A stretch of 64,000 bases of DNA from Saprospiraceae bacterium (GTDB lineage Bacteria > Bacteroidota > Bacteroidia > Chitinophagales > Saprospiraceae): contig JAWKLJ010000002.1 in assembly GCA_041392805.1 (NCBI GenBank), positions 248,001 through 312,000 on the forward strand, in the 5' to 3' direction. Of this stretch, positions 53,097 through 62,466 are shown piece after piece. Position 1 is the first letter of the stretch. Each line of letters begins with the position of its first letter. The position numbers and the translations under genes were made by a program. The notes below the pieces were generated by a model. The model was given only the letters and a program-made list of their open reading frames with translations, was not told the origin of the DNA and searched no databases.

Positions 53097-53441
53097 CTAT
53101 TTTTGCTGGAGCTTTCTTTGAAGGTCTACAATTTCTTCATTCTTATTGAAAATCTGATCTTTCAATTCTTGGTTTTCCCGTTCCATCACCATTATTCGAC
53201 GCTTTAGATCTGATAATTCCTGCTGAAGGCTACTTACATCGGAGGGAAGGTCATCGGTACTCAGTTGGCCAGGGTCAAGGGTAGTGTCGCCTGAGGTTTT
53301 GTTTAGACCAATCAGGTTTTTTATATTTTCTAAACCATCTTCGCCATTATAATAAGAAGCACCAATATAGGCTGCGGGGATGAAAAATAACATAACAACA
53401 AAAAATCGGGCGAATCCGGTAACTCTGTATTTTTTAGGCAT
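53097..53441 (-). CDS. Small membrane protein with C-terminal coiled coil
   Basis: A 114-residue protein. One membrane segment lies at about 11-30 (FFVVMLFFIPAAYIGASYY), then a short linker, then a coiled coil with clear heptads (SSLQQELSDLKRRIMVMERENQELKDQIF) to the end. No domain that I recognise. A single-pass anchored dimer is the likely structure. It could serve cell division or envelope assembly, but nothing here shows that. Confidence 0.6.
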   Translation of the reverse strand: MPKKYRVTGFARFFVVMLFFIPAAYIGASYYNGEDGLENIKNLIGLNKTSGDTTLDPGQLSTDDLPSDVSSLQQELSDLKRRIMVMERENQELKDQIFNKNEEIVDLQRKLQQK

Positions 53442-53548
53442 GGTGATATTTTTTCATAAAAATAAACAGAAAACCGCCGAGAGAATTTTTTCTTCTACCG
53501 AAGCCTGAAATTAATGGACAAACAATGAATTGGCTAAAAATTAGGCCA

Positions 53549-54904
53549 TTATTTAGTTAACCCCCCGATCAACTGAATGAGGTTGGTTTCTGTACTTTTT
53601 AAGTTGAAAACGGCATTTAGTTTAGATTGACTGGCGTTGATGAAGTTCAATTGAATAATGCGATAATCAAACGAATTGATTAAACCACCGCGAAATCGCT
53701 CTGCTGAAATCGCTATGTTTTGTCGGGCATTATTAACCAGCTCGTCGGCCACTTTTACTAAATTTTTTTGGGTATTATAGGTGGCAAGGGTGTTCTCCAG
53801 TTGAGCATTGAGTTGGCGTTTGGCATCCTCAATATCGAGCTGGGCGATCATTTCCTGAATGCTGGCTGCTTCGATATTTCGCTTTCTAAGGTTGCCATCA
53901 AAGAGCGTGTAAGTACCCGTTAAATTGGCAAATCCGGTCAGGGTTTTTGCCGCCACCTGGGGAATAGGGTCAGATGAAGGCGGTTGCCCAGGTGCAAAGC
54001 TTCTGAATGTTTGCGTACCGGCGCTGTAATTAATATCATAGGTAAGACCAGAGCGAAGGCTCAATCTTGGTTTGAGCGTTGATTCCTGAATTTTAGTATT
54101 GAGGTTGCTTAATTCGCGATTGACGAATAAGCGTTTTAAATTTTTGTTATTGGCCAGCATTCTTTCACGGAGGGTAGCCAAATCATAATCTGGAGCATCA
54201 AAAAGGAGTACATCCGTGAGTTGATAAGTTTTGCTTAAATCATCTTCACCCATAGACAACTTCAGGTTGCGGACAGCATTCTGGAAATTATTGAGCTGGT
54301 TGATATAACTGATAGAATCATTTAAATAGGCATCCTGACTTTGAAGTAATTCAAAGGTTCCTGACTGACCAAATTCCTGTCTCAGTTTCTCGTAATCGAT
54401 GCGATCACGCGAAAGCTTTAAGATTTCATCTAAAACCTTTAGCTGTTCTTGTTGAATGAGTGTGGCGTAATAAGCCAAAATGATCTGTTGAAGGGTATTC
54501 TCAACAGCAACTTGAAGATTGGCCTCATTGAATCGGACTTGCTCTGATAATTGTTGTTTGCTCAGCCGAACCCTATAACCATCAAACAATACCCAATTCA
54601 ATTCTACGCCGGGAGTTAATAAGGTTGTCACGGCATCTTGCCGGATCAAAAAGCTAGCTGGGTTATTGGTATTCCGATAGTTATTGCTTGAGTTGATAGT
54701 AAAATTGATAGTGGGATATCGGCCAGCAACTGCCCAATCATCCAGGGTTTGTGCTTGTTCAATTGATTTTTCAGCAATTTTGATTTGATAATTGTTCTCC
54801 AGCCCTTTTGCTAAAGCCTCGGATAAACTCAGTAACTCCTGGGCTTGGCTAGCAGTATGAAAACAAAAGGCCAGCAAAAGGACGATGTAATTTTTTCTCA
54901 TCAT
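53549..54904 (-). CDS. TolC-family outer-membrane efflux protein
   Basis: A 451-residue protein with signal peptide ending SQAQ. Two copies of the outer efflux protein repeat are visible: LLSLSEALAKGLENNYQIKIAEKSIEQA in the first half, and ERMLANNKNLKRLFVNRELSN in the second. Both carry the long helices that build the periplasmic tunnel, with strand segments (YPTINFTINSSNNY, PRLSLRSGLTYDINYS). It would serve as the outer-membrane channel of a tripartite efflux or type I secretion system. No adaptor or pump gene is adjacent. The gene starts 6 bases after the GtrA-like gene. Confidence 0.88.
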   Translation of the reverse strand: MMRKNYIVLLLAFCFHTASQAQELLSLSEALAKGLENNYQIKIAEKSIEQAQTLDDWAVAGRYPTINFTINSSNNYRNTNNPASFLIRQDAVTTLLTPGVELNWVLFDGYRVRLSKQQLSEQVRFNEANLQVAVENTLQQIILAYYATLIQQEQLKVLDEILKLSRDRIDYEKLRQEFGQSGTFELLQSQDAYLNDSISYINQLNNFQNAVRNLKLSMGEDDLSKTYQLTDVLLFDAPDYDLATLRERMLANNKNLKRLFVNRELSNLNTKIQESTLKPRLSLRSGLTYDINYSAGTQTFRSFAPGQPPSSDPIPQVAAKTLTGFANLTGTYTLFDGNLRKRNIEAASIQEMIAQLDIEDAKRQLNAQLENTLATYNTQKNLVKVADELVNNARQNIAISAERFRGGLINSFDYRIIQLNFINASQSKLNAVFNLKSTETNLIQLIGGLTK

Positions 54905-54910
54905 TATTAT

Positions 54911-55324
54911 TTAAATAAACTTCTTTTCGAAGACAAAGCGTTTAAGGTAAAAATTATAAAAGAAAACGATTCCGGTTGCGATTAGTTTGGCTACGTAATC
55001 ATTTTCAAAAAACCAGTCAAATTTGGTGAGCCCTACAAATATGCCTGTGCTAAGGGCCATGCCACCAAATGAAACCATCATAGCCAATAGAAATGCACTG
55101 CTTACCGATCTTTTTAAATCGAAAATAAACAGCTTTTGGAGCATAAAGTTGAAGACCATTCCACATGCATACGAAAGGATATGAGCATAGGTTCCCGTAA
55201 AACCTCTATATTTCAGGAAGCCGAATACAAGGTATTCGAGGAGCGTAGCTATTGCACTGGTTGTAGCATATTTAGCTTTTAACAGAAAAAGCTGAATAAA
55301 TTTATGCTCCAAGAAACTGCTCAT
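54911..55324 (-). CDS. GtrA-like membrane protein
   Basis: 137 residues from the ATG at 55324. The open frame upstream runs through a perfect palindrome and C-rich sequence and is rejected. Four hydrophobic helices are seen, with YATTSAIATLLEYLVFGFL at the start and VFFYNFYLKRFVFEKKFI at the end, which is the GtrA pattern. Members move or help to move polyprenyl-linked sugars for cell-surface polysaccharide. It ends 6 bases before the TolC gene, so cotranscription is likely. Confidence 0.78.
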   Translation of the reverse strand: MSSFLEHKFIQLFLLKAKYATTSAIATLLEYLVFGFLKYRGFTGTYAHILSYACGMVFNFMLQKLFIFDLKRSVSSAFLLAMMVSFGGMALSTGIFVGLTKFDWFFENDYVAKLIATGIVFFYNFYLKRFVFEKKFI

Positions 55325-55382
55325 AGGTTGAAATTTCTGCAAATGTAGGGCTAATCCTAGAAAAGCGCACCTCCAGCCCCCC

Positions 55383-55415
55383 AGACTTTCCAAGTTTTTA
55401 AAACTTGGAAAGTCT
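55383..55415. repeat. Perfect 16 bp palindrome
   Basis: AGACTTTCCAAGTTTT and its exact complement, separated by one T. It is set in unusually C-rich sequence (CCCCCCAG on one side, CCCCCTGCCCCCC on the other), and lies 59 bases upstream of the GtrA-like start. It may be a dispersed Bacteroidota repeat or a regulatory hairpin; only one copy is seen here. Confidence 0.55.
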
Positions 55416-55514
55416 CGCCGCGCACCCCCTGCCCCCCTGCTTCCCAAAGCCCCCCTATGCTATGACGTAAAAACACCTAAAATTCCATAACATTGGAGAC
55501 AAAAAAAATAAAAA

Positions 55515-56051
55515 TTATTTTTTTGCAAGCTCAGCCCTGAAAAAATCCCGAATCTCCTTCCAATTATTTACCCGAGTAAACTCCTCCTCCTTGATATTAT
55601 GCGAAGCCGTATACAACAAGCCCTTGCCTCGAAAACTCCGAAGGTTGTTCGCATGGTCATCAATCATATAATCGGCATTAATAATGCTTTTATCGCCACA
55701 GAAAACGATGTTTTTCCATGATATGCCTGGGAAATGATCTTGCAGCCAGTCATATTTGTCTTCCAGGCAATTGCGAAATTCCATGGCAGCAGTGGTGATG
55801 AAAATATCATACGTTTCCATTAACTCCTTTATGCCATCCTGGCTCCCAGGCATCACCTCCAGGTCTCGGAAAAAACCTTTATCAAAAAGAAAGGTCCGGA
55901 TGTACTTCGCCTCGTCAAGGTGGTAGATTTTTTTGCCCCATAACTCCTCCTTTGTTAGGCGTTTTCCAAATTCACGTTCATATACATCAATGAACTTCGG
56001 TTCGATATCGGCAATGACTTCATCCATGTCCAAAGCAATTCGCTTTTTCAT
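55515..56051 (-). CDS. 5'(3')-deoxyribonucleotidase-like HAD phosphatase
   Basis: A 178-residue cytosolic enzyme that should remove phosphate from deoxynucleoside monophosphates. HAD motif I is LDMDEVIADIEP, with Asp8 and Asp10. ITTAAMEFRNCLEDKYDWL holds motif II, and FCGDKSIINADYMIDDHANNL contains the Lys and the Asp pair of motifs III/IV. This DMDEV start is characteristic of the NT5C family. It could adjust nucleotide pools. No evident operon partner. Confidence 0.82.
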   Translation of the reverse strand: MKKRIALDMDEVIADIEPKFIDVYEREFGKRLTKEELWGKKIYHLDEAKYIRTFLFDKGFFRDLEVMPGSQDGIKELMETYDIFITTAAMEFRNCLEDKYDWLQDHFPGISWKNIVFCGDKSIINADYMIDDHANNLRSFRGKGLLYTASHNIKEEEFTRVNNWKEIRDFFRAELAKK

Positions 56052-56273
56052 AAGGTATATCCTGTTTTGTAAAATGCGAAAATACTAATAAATCAAATGA
56101 TTGTATTTTCTGCTCATGTTTTACGAAAACGTAATTTGTAGTTTCCTAAAATGCTCCAGATAGAGCCGCAGGTTTTGATTCAACAAAAGGAAACCCAACT
56201 GAATAGGTGCGAGTCGAAAAAGCGCTTAAGAGTGGAGCATAAAGATGGATAGTACTGAGTTTACCAGACCAGT

Positions 56274-56570
56274 TTAGTTAAGTGAAAATTGTAAGACCAT
56301 ACTAGCTGTGTTGTGGAACATCAATTCAGAAATGGCGGGACTCATATACATAGAGAGGGGAAGCTGCTCGATCATTTCCATTAATTCGAATTCAGATTTT
56401 GCTACCGCAATCATCCACAACTTAGAACGATCCAAGGCCAGAGAGTAAGACCGAATATCTCCTCGATCCATCAACTCATTGATAACATATCGTTGTTTGG
56501 GAATCAATGCCATGAATTCCTCCGTGAACAAGGCTGGCAAATCAAATTCGATCATAAATGCTTTTCTCAT
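56274..56570 (-). CDS. Small ferredoxin-fold protein, muconolactone isomerase-like
   Basis: 98 residues from the ATG at 56570 (MRKAFMIEFDLPALFTEEFMAL); an upstream start adds eight unrelated residues. The fold pattern of beta-alpha-beta with FTEEFMALIPKQRYVINELMDRG and KLWMIAVAKSEFELMEMIEQLP resembles muconolactone isomerase or YciI-like proteins. No catalytic residue can be assigned, so function is unknown. It is transcribed alone. Confidence 0.6.
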   Translation of the reverse strand: MRKAFMIEFDLPALFTEEFMALIPKQRYVINELMDRGDIRSYSLALDRSKLWMIAVAKSEFELMEMIEQLPLSMYMSPAISELMFHNTASMVLQFSLN

Positions 56571-56861
56571 ATTGCATCGTTTTTGTGATAGCAATCACCG
56601 ACAAGTAGTTTTTTTCTAAATATAATGCCTTTTGGGTAATAATAGTTCATTCAAAGCCATATTTAGGATTTCCTTCACAATATTCATCGACACTATTTTT
56701 GCAGGCTATTTGGTATCAAATTGTGCTAAAATATTGTTAATGTTAAGCAAAAAAGTGAAAAAAACACTAATCTTTCGTCTTAAAGAGGAAAGAATAAAAT
56801 TAAAATTTAATTTGACGCGTTAAAACTGGCAACTAGAACACTAAGAAAAAAAGTCAAACAT

Positions 56862-58586
56862 ATGAGAAAATCACTCCCAATTCTTGCTTTATTACTTTGT
56901 TTTTCCTTGCTGGGATACGCCCAATCCTTTTATACGGTCCACGTTGGTACTTTCGTCAATGCCAAATCGAACGACTTTGATCCTATTCGAAAATTGGGCT
57001 TTGTTTATGCTTATCCAATGGATGGTGACCTGACACAAGTCTTCCTTGGAGGATACGATGACAAGGCAACCGCCCAGAAAGCCGCTAACCAACTGAAACT
57101 CCTGGATTACAATGCCTACGTGATGGAACGCGATTTGAAACAAGGCCGTACAGTTACCATCATCCAAATTGCAACACGTAATTTAAATCAACCCATTGAA
57201 TGGACTTCTTTTGAACCATTTGGACAACTATATGCCATCGTAGGCGAGGACAAGCTTAAGATCGCAACGGGCATTTTTAGTAACATCGATGAGGCTAAGA
57301 CTCAGTTAGCAGCTATTAAGAAAGCAGGCTATAAAGATGCTTTTGTGAAAAAAGTAAATGAGGTGCTTTTGGTTAAACTTTCTTCCTTTGAAACTCAACT
57401 GAAGAAGCCTTTGATACCTCTGGCTATCAAGGAAGGAACCGTTAATAATAATCCGGTGCAAACAGCTAAATCCTCATCGATTCCGACAACCATTCCTCGC
57501 ACTTATTCCAATGTTCCTACGACATATAATAAAGAGGATATCGGTATCCGTTCCCCTGTAGCAAATCTAACACCTAAAGGGGGGCAATCCAGTTTGCCTG
57601 AGATTAGAGCTAAAGTGAAAAGGGGATCTGTTTTGGAATTACAGAAAGTGCTTAAACTCGAAAAGGCCTATAATAGTAGCCTTGATGGGTATTATGGCAA
57701 AGGTACCTCCATGGCCTATGAAAAAGCCAAACAACGCAATGCGCAATTTCAAAAATACAGCGTATTGTCTAATTATTTTTCCTCGGAAAAAGAGCAGACG
57801 GGTGATGTTCTGCAGTTGTCGGTCAATAATTTGTTAGCCGACCCAGCGGCCGTAGCGGTATTGGAACGGTCTAGTGACCCTGTAGCTAAAGCATATAGAG
57901 CTTACTTGATGTTTCGCCGTTTAGGCCCTAGCAGCGAGGTGAATGGCCTGATGAATACGGCTATTCGTGGCGCCTATGAAGGGAAAAGATTGGGCAATCA
58001 ACCTCCCTTTGATTACCGGGCAACTTATGCATATGAAGATTTAAATCAATTAATCCTCCATATCCATTTCATCCATGCCGCACCCGATAATCAATACGGC
58101 GCTCCCTGCTGGTTAGCGGAGGCGCATCCAAGAGAAACCGCAGCAGCTCATACTGCTTTTGCCAACTACGCAGCAGGAACACTCAAACTCGAAGCTTGCG
58201 ATCAATTTCTCACTTGGGAGGAAATCAGGACGATGGAAGCGATCGCAACGGACCTGGACGGCAGAAAAACAACGGATGAAGCGCTCCTTTCCGCAGCTAC
58301 CTCCAGGAGAGCCCAACTTTTTATGGCCCCCTTGCCGCTAGATGCAGCCTCCGTTTCAGCCTTAGAAAATTGGAATCGCAGCTTATGGGAAGGACTCAAT
58401 AAATGGGGCGCTAGTGATCCATTACATAAAGACCTAGTAACCGCACTGAAGATCAGTTATTTTCAATCTCAGGTTCGCCTGGAAGATTATTTTATGGATC
58501 AAGGCTTTTCCGTCAATGATGCCAAAGGTTTAGCCTTAGCTACCCTGGAGAGCCTAGTGGGATACCACCTCGAGCGATTCATTTAG
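56862..58586 (+). CDS. Exported protein with SPOR-like and peptidoglycan-binding-like segments
   Basis: A 574-residue protein with signal peptide ending GYAQ. Two SPOR-like segments lie in the first 190 residues: YTVHVGTFVNAKSNDF with VFLGGYDDKATAQKAANQLK, and YAIVGEDKLKIATGIFSNIDEA with KKAGYKDAFVKKV. A linker follows, then LELQKVLKLEKAYNSSLDGYYGKGTSMAYEKAK (about 255-285), like a peptidoglycan-binding domain 1. The long C-terminal half is helical with no family that I recognise. A role in the periplasm at the cell wall is likely. Confidence 0.65.
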   Translation: MRKSLPILALLLCFSLLGYAQSFYTVHVGTFVNAKSNDFDPIRKLGFVYAYPMDGDLTQVFLGGYDDKATAQKAANQLKLLDYNAYVMERDLKQGRTVTIIQIATRNLNQPIEWTSFEPFGQLYAIVGEDKLKIATGIFSNIDEAKTQLAAIKKAGYKDAFVKKVNEVLLVKLSSFETQLKKPLIPLAIKEGTVNNNPVQTAKSSSIPTTIPRTYSNVPTTYNKEDIGIRSPVANLTPKGGQSSLPEIRAKVKRGSVLELQKVLKLEKAYNSSLDGYYGKGTSMAYEKAKQRNAQFQKYSVLSNYFSSEKEQTGDVLQLSVNNLLADPAAVAVLERSSDPVAKAYRAYLMFRRLGPSSEVNGLMNTAIRGAYEGKRLGNQPPFDYRATYAYEDLNQLILHIHFIHAAPDNQYGAPCWLAEAHPRETAAAHTAFANYAAGTLKLEACDQFLTWEEIRTMEAIATDLDGRKTTDEALLSAATSRRAQLFMAPLPLDAASVSALENWNRSLWEGLNKWGASDPLHKDLVTALKISYFQSQVRLEDYFMDQGFSVNDAKGLALATLESLVGYHLERFI

Positions 58587-58640
58587 AAATGGGAAGTCGG
58601 AAATGGGAAGTCGGAAATATTCTTGACTTCTCATTTCCCA
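58587..58640. terminator. Palindromic hairpin between convergent genes
   Basis: GGAAATGGGAAGTC pairs with GACTTCtCATTTCC around a short loop near 58615, and the outer part extends the stem with repeats of GGAAATGGGAAGTC. The purine-rich motif resembles the inside of family 1 elements. It separates the SPOR-like gene from the leftward lipoprotein gene. Confidence 0.5.
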
Positions 58641-58679
58641 TTTCCGCCTTCGAACTTCCGCCTTCTCCTTCCCTTTCTT

Positions 58680-59204
58680 TCACCGGACTGCCTCAAAAGA
58701 CATATCAAATTTGCATTCAATGGTCACCGGCGTAAAATCATTCATCAAAAAGACAACTTCCATCCGGTATTTTTTAGCACTTAAAAGTGGTTTGAAATTT
58801 CGAAGTGTAGGGAGTAATTCAATGGTGGTATAGGTTCTATTCCGCATATTATCTAAGTAAAAAGCTTCGTCAAAAGCATCGCACTCTTCCAGACCTGCCG
58901 GACAAATCCTTACCGAAATTCCATCCAGGAAGTCAAAAGCCGTATTGTTCAAAGTCGTAAGGCGGGCCCTGTAAGGATTAATAGCAAAAATAGCAGACGT
59001 ATCTGTATTGCTCTCCTGAAGATAAAGATCAATATTGGTCGATTCGTTATTAAAGGCAAACGTAGGTGCCGTAAAAGGTGAAATGCCGCTTGGTAGGGTA
59101 AAAGTAAAGTTGGGGTATAATAATTCGAAGATCCGTTCCCTCCCATCCTTTTTACACCCTATATACAGGAGCCCCAGTAACAATAAAATTCCTAATTTTT
59201 TCAT
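58680..59204 (-). CDS. Lipoprotein of unknown function
   Basis: A 174-residue protein with signal ending in IGC (Cys17). The mature part is beta-rich with many Asn, Thr and Phe (FTFTLPSGISPFTAPTFAF, then YRMEVVFLMNDFTPVTI), and has a pair of Cys in RICPAGLEECDAF. I recognise no family. The location should be the outer membrane or periplasm. Confidence 0.55.
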   Translation of the reverse strand: MKKLGILLLLGLLYIGCKKDGRERIFELLYPNFTFTLPSGISPFTAPTFAFNNESTNIDLYLQESNTDTSAIFAINPYRARLTTLNNTAFDFLDGISVRICPAGLEECDAFDEAFYLDNMRNRTYTTIELLPTLRNFKPLLSAKKYRMEVVFLMNDFTPVTIECKFDMSFEAVR

Positions 59205-59476
59205 CTATATAGGATAAGTTTAATAATCAATGTTTCTTTTTATCTCTAACGAAACGTTTGAATTGAGCAAAATTATCTTAATCTGTAAAAGAATGACTTA
59301 TTTTTAACGAATAGATATTGAATTTTGTATTTTGAGTGCTTTGGCACTTTGAACACTAATGCCAGACATAATTGCAAGCATACCCTTTGGTGTGCAACTA
59401 TTAACTGCCTACAAAAATAATTAGAGAAGGATATTTCGTAAGTTTATGCTAGCTAACTATACAAAAACAGTAGATA

Positions 59477-61402
59477 ATGGGTGAACAACAAGTGACTATA
59501 GCAAGTGATCAGGAGGTAATGCAGCGCTTTATAAGAAATTTGCTGCGTGACGTACAAGCCCTGGAATATATGTTGAAAGAGGAATGGTTTGAGGACGATA
59601 TTGTGAGGATTGGCGCCGAGCAGGAGATGTGTTTGGTTGATAAAAAAACCTTTAAACCGGCGACGATTGCGATGGAGGTTTTAGCCAAAACTAAAAGCTG
59701 GACATGGCTCGAAACAGAATTGGCTAAATTCAATCTGGAGACCAACATGATCCCACGGGTTTTTGAAGGTGATTGCCTTAGCAAAATGGAAGCAGAGGTA
59801 AACGATTATCTGACTAAAATCAGGAAAAAACTAGAGGGGTTTAACGCTGACCTGATCCTAACCGGCATTTTACCTACTTTGAGGAAGTTTGATCTCGATA
59901 TGGAGAATCTCACACCCAAAGAACGGTATAAGGCATTGATGGAAGCCATCAACAGCCAGTTAATTGGATCGTCTTATGAGCTTAGATTGATGGGGATTGA
60001 TGAAATATTGGTCAAACATGACTCCCCTTTGTTGGAGGCTTGCAACACGAGTTTTCAGGTTCACCTGCAAGTTGCTCCAAAACAATTCGTTTCATACTAC
60101 AATATCGCCCAAACCCTGGCTGCACCCGTCATGGCCATGGCTGCCAATTCACCTATTTTGTTTGGCAAGCGCCTGTGGCACGAAACTCGGATCGCTTTGT
60201 TTCAACAAGCCTTGGATATCCGCACCACTCACGATCACATGCGAGAACGATCCCCCAGGGTTAGTTTTGGCACAGGATGGTTGGAGGAATCTATTATGGA
60301 AATTTACAAAGAGGATATTGCCCGCTTCCGCGTTTTGTTGAGTGCCGAAGTAGAAGAGGATTCGATTGCTTTAATCCAAGAGGGGAAAGTACCCAGGTTA
60401 AGAGCTTTGCAAGTTCACAATTCTACGGTTTATCGTTGGAACAGACCTTGTTACGGGATAAGTGAGTCTGGAAAGCCTCACCTAAGAATTGAAAACAGGG
60501 TATTGCCTGCGGGGCCAACAACGGTTGATGAGATTGCTAATGCGGCTTTCTGGTTGGGGGCTATGGTTGGAATGGGGCTTGCCTATAAAGATATTAGAAC
60601 CCATATTTCATGGGAAGACGTGAGAGATAATTTCGCCAAAGCAGCCCAGTTTGGTATCGATACAAAATTCACATGGTTTGGGGATAAAAAGATTTCCGCT
60701 TGTGACTTGGTGCTGGAAGAGCTACTTCCCCTTGCCCGCCAAGGGCTCCAAAACCAACACGTGAAACAGGAAGATATCGACAAATACCTGGGCATCATTG
60801 AGGCGCGGGCCAGAGGACATATGAATGGCGCCCGATGGCAATTACGGGCTTTCACCAAGTTGCGTAAGCAAGTTAGCAGAGATGAAGCCCTCAGTGTATT
60901 GACAGCCTGTATCATCGAAAATCAAACCAAAGGAAACCCCGTTCACACCTGGGAATTACCAAAAGTAGAAGACTTGAAAGAGTATAGACCCGCCAAATTA
61001 AAGGTGGAAGAATTTATGGAAACCGACCTTTTTACCGCTCAACAGGATGATTTGATTGAGCTGGTGGCTGAGTTGATGGACTGGAGAAAGGTCCGTTACA
61101 TGCCCGTAGAGGATTCCAAAGGAAATTTATGTGGCCTGATTACCTCCCGACTACTGTTGCGGTATTATACCCAATATAATCGGATCAATGGCAAAAAGGC
61201 GACTCAGGTTAAGGATATTATGATTAAACACCCCATTACGATTGAACCCTCCGCAACGATCCTAAAAGCAATGCAAATCCTACGGGATAACAAGATCGGA
61301 TGTTTACCTGTCGTCAAAGAGGGGGAATTGATTGGGATTATTACGGAAATGGAATTTCTTCATATCTCCGGGCGCTTAATTGAACGCCTGGAAAAAGAAT
61401 AA
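59477..61402 (+). CDS. Glutamate-cysteine ligase family 2 (GCS2) protein fused to two CBS domains
   Basis: A 641-residue protein. The GCS2 region (about 1-490) has VRIGAEQEMCLVD (Glu47-Glu50 region binding metal), SFQVHLQVAP, and HLRIENRVLPAGPTTVDEIANAAFW, as in ATP-grasp-like carboxylate-amine ligases of the GCS2 group. Residues about 513-565 and 578-630 form a CBS pair (VKDIMIKHPITIEPSATILKAM, then GELIGIITEMEFLHI), usually an adenine-nucleotide sensor. So an amide-forming enzyme is joined to an energy-sensing module. The true substrate is not shown; not every GCS2 protein makes gamma-glutamylcysteine. It has its own short leader. Confidence 0.82.
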   Translation: MGEQQVTIASDQEVMQRFIRNLLRDVQALEYMLKEEWFEDDIVRIGAEQEMCLVDKKTFKPATIAMEVLAKTKSWTWLETELAKFNLETNMIPRVFEGDCLSKMEAEVNDYLTKIRKKLEGFNADLILTGILPTLRKFDLDMENLTPKERYKALMEAINSQLIGSSYELRLMGIDEILVKHDSPLLEACNTSFQVHLQVAPKQFVSYYNIAQTLAAPVMAMAANSPILFGKRLWHETRIALFQQALDIRTTHDHMRERSPRVSFGTGWLEESIMEIYKEDIARFRVLLSAEVEEDSIALIQEGKVPRLRALQVHNSTVYRWNRPCYGISESGKPHLRIENRVLPAGPTTVDEIANAAFWLGAMVGMGLAYKDIRTHISWEDVRDNFAKAAQFGIDTKFTWFGDKKISACDLVLEELLPLARQGLQNQHVKQEDIDKYLGIIEARARGHMNGARWQLRAFTKLRKQVSRDEALSVLTACIIENQTKGNPVHTWELPKVEDLKEYRPAKLKVEEFMETDLFTAQQDDLIELVAELMDWRKVRYMPVEDSKGNLCGLITSRLLLRYYTQYNRINGKKATQVKDIMIKHPITIEPSATILKAMQILRDNKIGCLPVVKEGELIGIITEMEFLHISGRLIERLEKE

Positions 61403-61427
61403 GCGCTTACTAATTTTAAACAAGCGC
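61403..61427 (+). terminator. Weak hairpin after the GCS2-CBS gene
   Basis: GCGCTT (61403-61408) pairs with AAGCGC (61422-61427). The stem is 6 bp and no real T-run follows, so this may be only a minor pause site. Confidence 0.3.
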
Positions 61428-61464
61428 CTTTCACCAACGTTGTAGCGGTATATTTATTGACTAA

Positions 61465-62466
61465 ATGCTCGTCATGAAATTGTTATACCTATTGCTAATC
61501 TCAAGTTTAGCTGCTGCTACTTCATTGGATGCACAAACTGCTCGACTCAAGTTTCAAAAATTGAAACCCTTACCTTACGGAAGGTATGATATGGCCTATG
61601 CCACGGATGGTGAACTGATTTACCTGATTGGTGGCTCAGGGCACCGGCAAAACCTAAACAGTGACATTTTCACCTACCTTGTTAAGTACGGAACCTGGCT
61701 TAAGTTGCGCACCGGCCTACCTTTTGAAAACCGAAAAAAGGGTGCCGCCGTTTTCTTACCTACACAAAACAGGATTTATTTGATCGGTGGGGTAGGTGAG
61801 TACCAACCTGATTACGCACCTTCGCGTAACCAAGCGTATCTTTTAAAGGATATTGAATACATTGATACTCGTACTAAGAGATTGGAAAAATGGGGACCCA
61901 ATCAACATCGCGCAGCTAGTGTTGGCGTATCAACTTGGAATGGCAAACTTTATATGTTTGGAGGAGCCAAAGTTGCCAATGATGAGCGCTTTGGATTTAA
62001 TTATTTAGCAGATTTTAATGAACTTGACCCCCTTAGCGGTGAATGGAAATCACTGCCCTCCATGCCGCATGCTAAAGAAACCCAGGGTTGTATTATTGAT
62101 GGTATATTATATACTTTCGGAGGCTTTAATGGCGCGACCTTTAGGGAGATTCATGGATATGATCTGGCCAAAGGGGAATGGCGGAAAATTGGCGATTTAC
62201 CTAACCCTCTTCGTTCGCATGTGGTGACTTCCTGGAAAAATTTCGTTTTTTTGATTGGAGATGTAACTAAGCAAGACTATTTGGCTATTTATGATACCTC
62301 CACCGGTGAGACGCGCGAGTTCAAAACCAATATGAATGGACATTCCAGAGGTGCTTGCGTGATAAACGATAAATTATACGTATTTGGGGGATTACTCTTT
62401 TCAACGAATAATGCCACTAAAGATACCCTATTTGTCCTTGATTTGAAGGAGCTATTTAATAAGTAG
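61465..62466 (+). CDS. Exported kelch-repeat beta-propeller protein
   Basis: A 333-residue protein with signal peptide ending LDAQ (start at 61465, or the ATG at 61474, which gives a cleaner signal). Six kelch repeats are visible by their GG pairs: LIYLIGGSG, RIYLIGGVGEY, KLYMFGGAKV, ILYTFGGFNG, FVFLIGD (degenerate), and KLYVFGGLLF. This should be one closed six-blade propeller for binding a sugar or protein partner. No catalytic residues are assigned. The stop codon overlaps the end of the convergent HD gene by 11 bases. Confidence 0.82.
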   Translation: MLVMKLLYLLLISSLAAATSLDAQTARLKFQKLKPLPYGRYDMAYATDGELIYLIGGSGHRQNLNSDIFTYLVKYGTWLKLRTGLPFENRKKGAAVFLPTQNRIYLIGGVGEYQPDYAPSRNQAYLLKDIEYIDTRTKRLEKWGPNQHRAASVGVSTWNGKLYMFGGAKVANDERFGFNYLADFNELDPLSGEWKSLPSMPHAKETQGCIIDGILYTFGGFNGATFREIHGYDLAKGEWRKIGDLPNPLRSHVVTSWKNFVFLIGDVTKQDYLAIYDTSTGETREFKTNMNGHSRGACVINDKLYVFGGLLFSTNNATKDTLFVLDLKELFNK

